The notes under the pieces are model-generated. The model ran no database searches. It was given only the letters and a program-made list of their open reading frames with translations, and was not told the DNA's origin. This document shows positions 6,730-8,582 of a DNA stretch of 8,582 bases, one piece after another (the first letter of the stretch is position 1; each line of letters begins with the position of its first letter). The stretch is from assembly GCA_903890885.1 (NCBI GenBank), contig CAITCX010000198.1:1-8582 (forward strand). Direction: 5' to 3'. A program made the position numbers and the translations under genes. This DNA comes from an uncultured Dehalococcoidia bacterium. GTDB taxonomy: Bacteria > Chloroflexota > Dehalococcoidia > Dehalococcoidales > UBA3254.

Positions 6730-6939
6730 ATGACCAAACAGGTAACACTCAAAATCGTGGGCATGCACTGCGCCGGTTGCGCCGGCAGCGTAGAAAGAGC
6801 CCTGAAAGGGATTGCAGGCGTATCGGCCGTTACAGTCAGCCTGGCAGCCGGTCAGGCGGTCGTGGATTATGAGCCGGAAAAGACCAGCGATAAACAGATG
6901 GCTAAAGCGGTCAAGCAGGCTGGCTTTAACGTCGGTTAG
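6730..6939 (+). CDS. copZ: CopZ-like copper chaperone (HMA domain)
   Basis: This 69-residue protein is a single heavy-metal-associated (HMA) domain of normal CopZ length, with a beta-alpha-beta-beta-alpha-beta pattern. The metal-binding loop G-M-H-C-A-G-C places the Cu(I)-binding cysteines at residues 14 and 17. The family carries Cu(I) in the cytoplasm and hands it to the exporter CopA or to a regulator. copA follows 42 bases downstream without a terminator, so they are probably one operon. The closely similar loop at the N-terminus of CopA (G-M-H-C-A-A-C) suggests the two HMA domains share an origin. A mercury carrier is less likely given the neighbouring copper-type ATPase. Confidence 0.93.
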   Translation: MTKQVTLKIVGMHCAGCAGSVERALKGIAGVSAVTVSLAAGQAVVDYEPEKTSDKQMAKAVKQAGFNVG

Positions 6940-6967
6940 CCTTAATGCGGAATAACACCAGTGACAC

Positions 6968-6974
6968 AAGGGGA
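6968..6974 (+). promoter_or_regulatory. Ribosome-binding site selecting the GTG start of copA
   Basis: AAGGGGA lies 7 bases before GTG 6982. The alternative in-frame GTG at 6961 lies upstream of this site and has no clear ribosome-binding site of its own, so 6982 is preferred. Confidence 0.65.
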
Positions 6975-6981
6975 ATTGAGC

Positions 6982-8582
6982 GTGCAAACCACTTTCAGAA
7001 TTAAAGGTATGCACTGCGCCGCCTGCGCAGCCGGCCTTGAAAGCGACCTCAAAAAGCTGCCGGGCATCCAAAGCGCGGCGGTCAATATCGCCACGGAAAA
7101 AGCTGCCGTGGAATACGACCCGACCGTACTCAGTCAACGGGACCTGCAGAAGGCCGTGGAAAGGGCCGGATTCCAGGCCGTTTTGCCAGGCGCCTCCGAT
7201 ACCGAGAAACTGGCCCGCCAGAAGGAATCCGCAGACCTCAGATTGAGAGTCATCATTAGCTTCACTCTGGCCGTGCCCACTTTCGTTTTAATGGTAATCC
7301 CTTTTCCCGATATGGGAATTATCAACTGGGTGGCCCTGGCCCTGGCTACCCCTGTGCAGTTCATTATCGGCGCCCAGTTCTACTCGGGCGCTTTCAAGGC
7401 CCTGCGTAACGGCCGTGCCAGTATGGATACGCTGATAGCGCTGGGCACCAGCGCCGCCTATATCTACAGCCTGCTGGTGGTGCTGGGCGTGCTGGAAGGA
7501 AAACTCTATTTCGATTCTGCCGCCCTGATCATCTCGATCATCTTGCTGGGCCGGTGGCTGGAAGCCAGGGCCAAAGGTCACACTTCAGAAGCTATCAAGA
7601 AGTTGGCTGGGCTGCAGGCCAAAACGGCTGGCATTATATTGAACGGGGTGGAAATCCAGATACCGGTCGAAGAGGTAGCTGTGGACAATATTGTAGTGGT
7701 GCGGCCGGGGGAAAAAATTGCGGTGGACGGCCTGATCGTCGAAGGATACTCCAGCCTTGACGAGTCGATGTTGACCGGCGAATCCCTGCCTGTCGAGAAA
7801 AAAGTTGGCGACCTCGTCACAGGGGCTACCCTCAACATCAACGGATATTTTAAGTTCCGGGCCACCCGGGTGGGAGAGGACACCGCGCTGGCCCAGATCA
7901 TCAAATTGGTAGAAGCAGCCCAGGGCTCCAAAGCGCCCATCCAGCGCCTGGCCGATAAAGTGGCCGGGGTCTTTGTACCGGTAGTGTTGGCCATCGCGTT
8001 GCTCACCTTCCTGGGCTGGTATCTCTTAGGCGCACAAAGCTTTATCTTTGCCCTCACGGCCTTTATCGCCGTGCTGGTGATCGCCTGCCCCTGCGCGCTG
8101 GGGCTGGCCACCCCTGCGGCCATTATGGTTGGCACCGGCAAAGGGGCGCAGAACGGCATCCTATTTAAAAATGCGGAAGCCCTGGAGACAGCCTGCCGGG
8201 TTAAGACCCTGGTTTTCGATAAGACCGGTACGCTCACCCAGGGCCGGCCGCTGGTGACAGACATCATATCCGCCGGCGGTTTTGCAGAGGCAGAGCTTTT
8301 AACCGTGGCGGCCGGGGTGGAAAAAGGCTCCGAGCATCCGCTGGGTAAGGCCATCCTGGAAGAAGCCCACAAGAGACAACTTATCATCAGGGCATCTCCT
8401 GAGCAATTTGAAGCCATAGCCGGCAGAGGCATCCGGGCTGTGTTGGAGGGCCGGGAGGTGCTGCTGGGCAACCGTCATCTGATGCTGGAAAACGGTCTAG
8501 CGGTGCAAGCCCTGGAAAAAGAAAGCGACCGTCTGGAAAGGCAGGGCAAGACCGTTTTGTGGGCAGCCTCTCAGCGCCAGCC
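6982..8582 (+). CDS. copA: CopA-type Cu(I)-exporting P1B-type ATPase, 3'-truncated by the window edge
   Basis: I translated this frame by hand from GTG 6982 to the edge: 533 codons with no stop or frameshift. The family is usually 700-850 residues, so about a third is missing on the right. In order: an N-terminal HMA domain (Cys12, Cys15); membrane helices at about 89-109, 114-134, 148-170 and 175-192; the actuator domain with T-G-E at 265-267; a helix at about 331-351; the transport-site C-P-C at 369-371; the phosphorylation motif D-K-T-G-T-L-T with Asp413; and in the nucleotide-binding domain S-E-H-P (His452) and the Gly481/Gly483 pair. These mark an ATP-driven P1B-1 copper exporter in the cytoplasmic membrane. 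M-D-T-L-I-A-L-G-T in the third helix also fits copper rather than Zn/Cd members. It is probably co-transcribed with copZ. Silver export is also possible. Confidence 0.95.
   Translation, partial: MQTTFRIKGMHCAACAAGLESDLKKLPGIQSAAVNIATEKAAVEYDPTVLSQRDLQKAVERAGFQAVLPGASDTEKLARQKESADLRLRVIISFTLAVPTFVLMVIPFPDMGIINWVALALATPVQFIIGAQFYSGAFKALRNGRASMDTLIALGTSAAYIYSLLVVLGVLEGKLYFDSAALIISIILLGRWLEARAKGHTSEAIKKLAGLQAKTAGIILNGVEIQIPVEEVAVDNIVVVRPGEKIAVDGLIVEGYSSLDESMLTGESLPVEKKVGDLVTGATLNINGYFKFRATRVGEDTALAQIIKLVEAAQGSKAPIQRLADKVAGVFVPVVLAIALLTFLGWYLLGAQSFIFALTAFIAVLVIACPCALGLATPAAIMVGTGKGAQNGILFKNAEALETACRVKTLVFDKTGTLTQGRPLVTDIISAGGFAEAELLTVAAGVEKGSEHPLGKAILEEAHKRQLIIRASPEQFEAIAGRGIRAVLEGREVLLGNRHLMLENGLAVQALEKESDRLERQGKTVLWAASQRQ

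Noticed and set aside
7037..7760. Two + strand ORFs in other frames within copA (7037-7246 and 7554-7760), which might suggest a frameshifted copA
   Set aside because: Hand translation from 6982 to the window end shows one unbroken CopA frame. These are shadows.
7578..8471. 297-residue ORF on the - strand opposite copA
   Set aside because: The + strand encodes an intact CopA with all expected motifs. The antisense frame is low-complexity Ser/Ala/Thr-rich sequence without domains.
1..8582. CRISPR arrays, tRNA/rRNA genes, insertion sequences, attachment sites
   Set aside because: No regularly spaced direct repeats, cloverleaf sequences, transposase frames or terminal inverted repeats were seen on either strand.

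Overview
The window reads as bacterial chromosome of moderate GC, with all genes on the + strand. It holds two large tandem cell-surface genes followed by the start of a copper-export operon. Shine-Dalgarno sites and intrinsic terminators point to Bacteria. The surface proteins have a Sec signal, Asp-box (BNR) propeller-like repeats, fibronectin-III-like domains and a single C-terminal transmembrane anchor with a short basic tail. This suggests a monoderm, possibly a Chloroflexota (Dehalococcoidia-like) lineage. That assignment rests on general resemblance only and cannot be proven from the window.

Layout: (1) 1-1951 is the 3' part of a surface protein whose start lies upstream of the window. 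It ends in a strong GC-rich intrinsic terminator (1992-2023). (2) 2024-2408 is a long non-coding gap. It has a possible promoter near 2104-2132 and then an unusually hairpin-dense stretch (2226-2369) that would form the 5' leader of the next gene. (3) 2409-6506 is a complete 1365-residue paralogue of the first gene. It is built from the same parts plus extra ones: two copies of a ~65-residue module near the N-terminus, and an IPT/TIG domain flanked by Gly-rich and Ala/Pro-rich linkers. It also ends in an intrinsic terminator (6536-6579). (4) 6580-6729 carries a good sigma-70-type promoter. (5) 6730-6939 is copZ, a small HMA copper chaperone. (6) 6982 to the window end is copA, a P1B-type copper-exporting ATPase that is open at the right edge but intact over 533 codons.

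The two surface genes each have a terminator, so they are probably separate transcription units from a tandem duplication that diverged by domain insertion. copZ and copA lie 42 bases apart with no terminator between them and should be co-transcribed. CopZ would deliver Cu(I) to CopA for export. No copper-responsive regulator gene lies in the window.

The most interesting items are the modular gain of domains in the second surface protein relative to the first, the shared C-terminal anchor signature, and the structured leader RNA of the second gene. I did not find a convincing new enzymatic or defence system.
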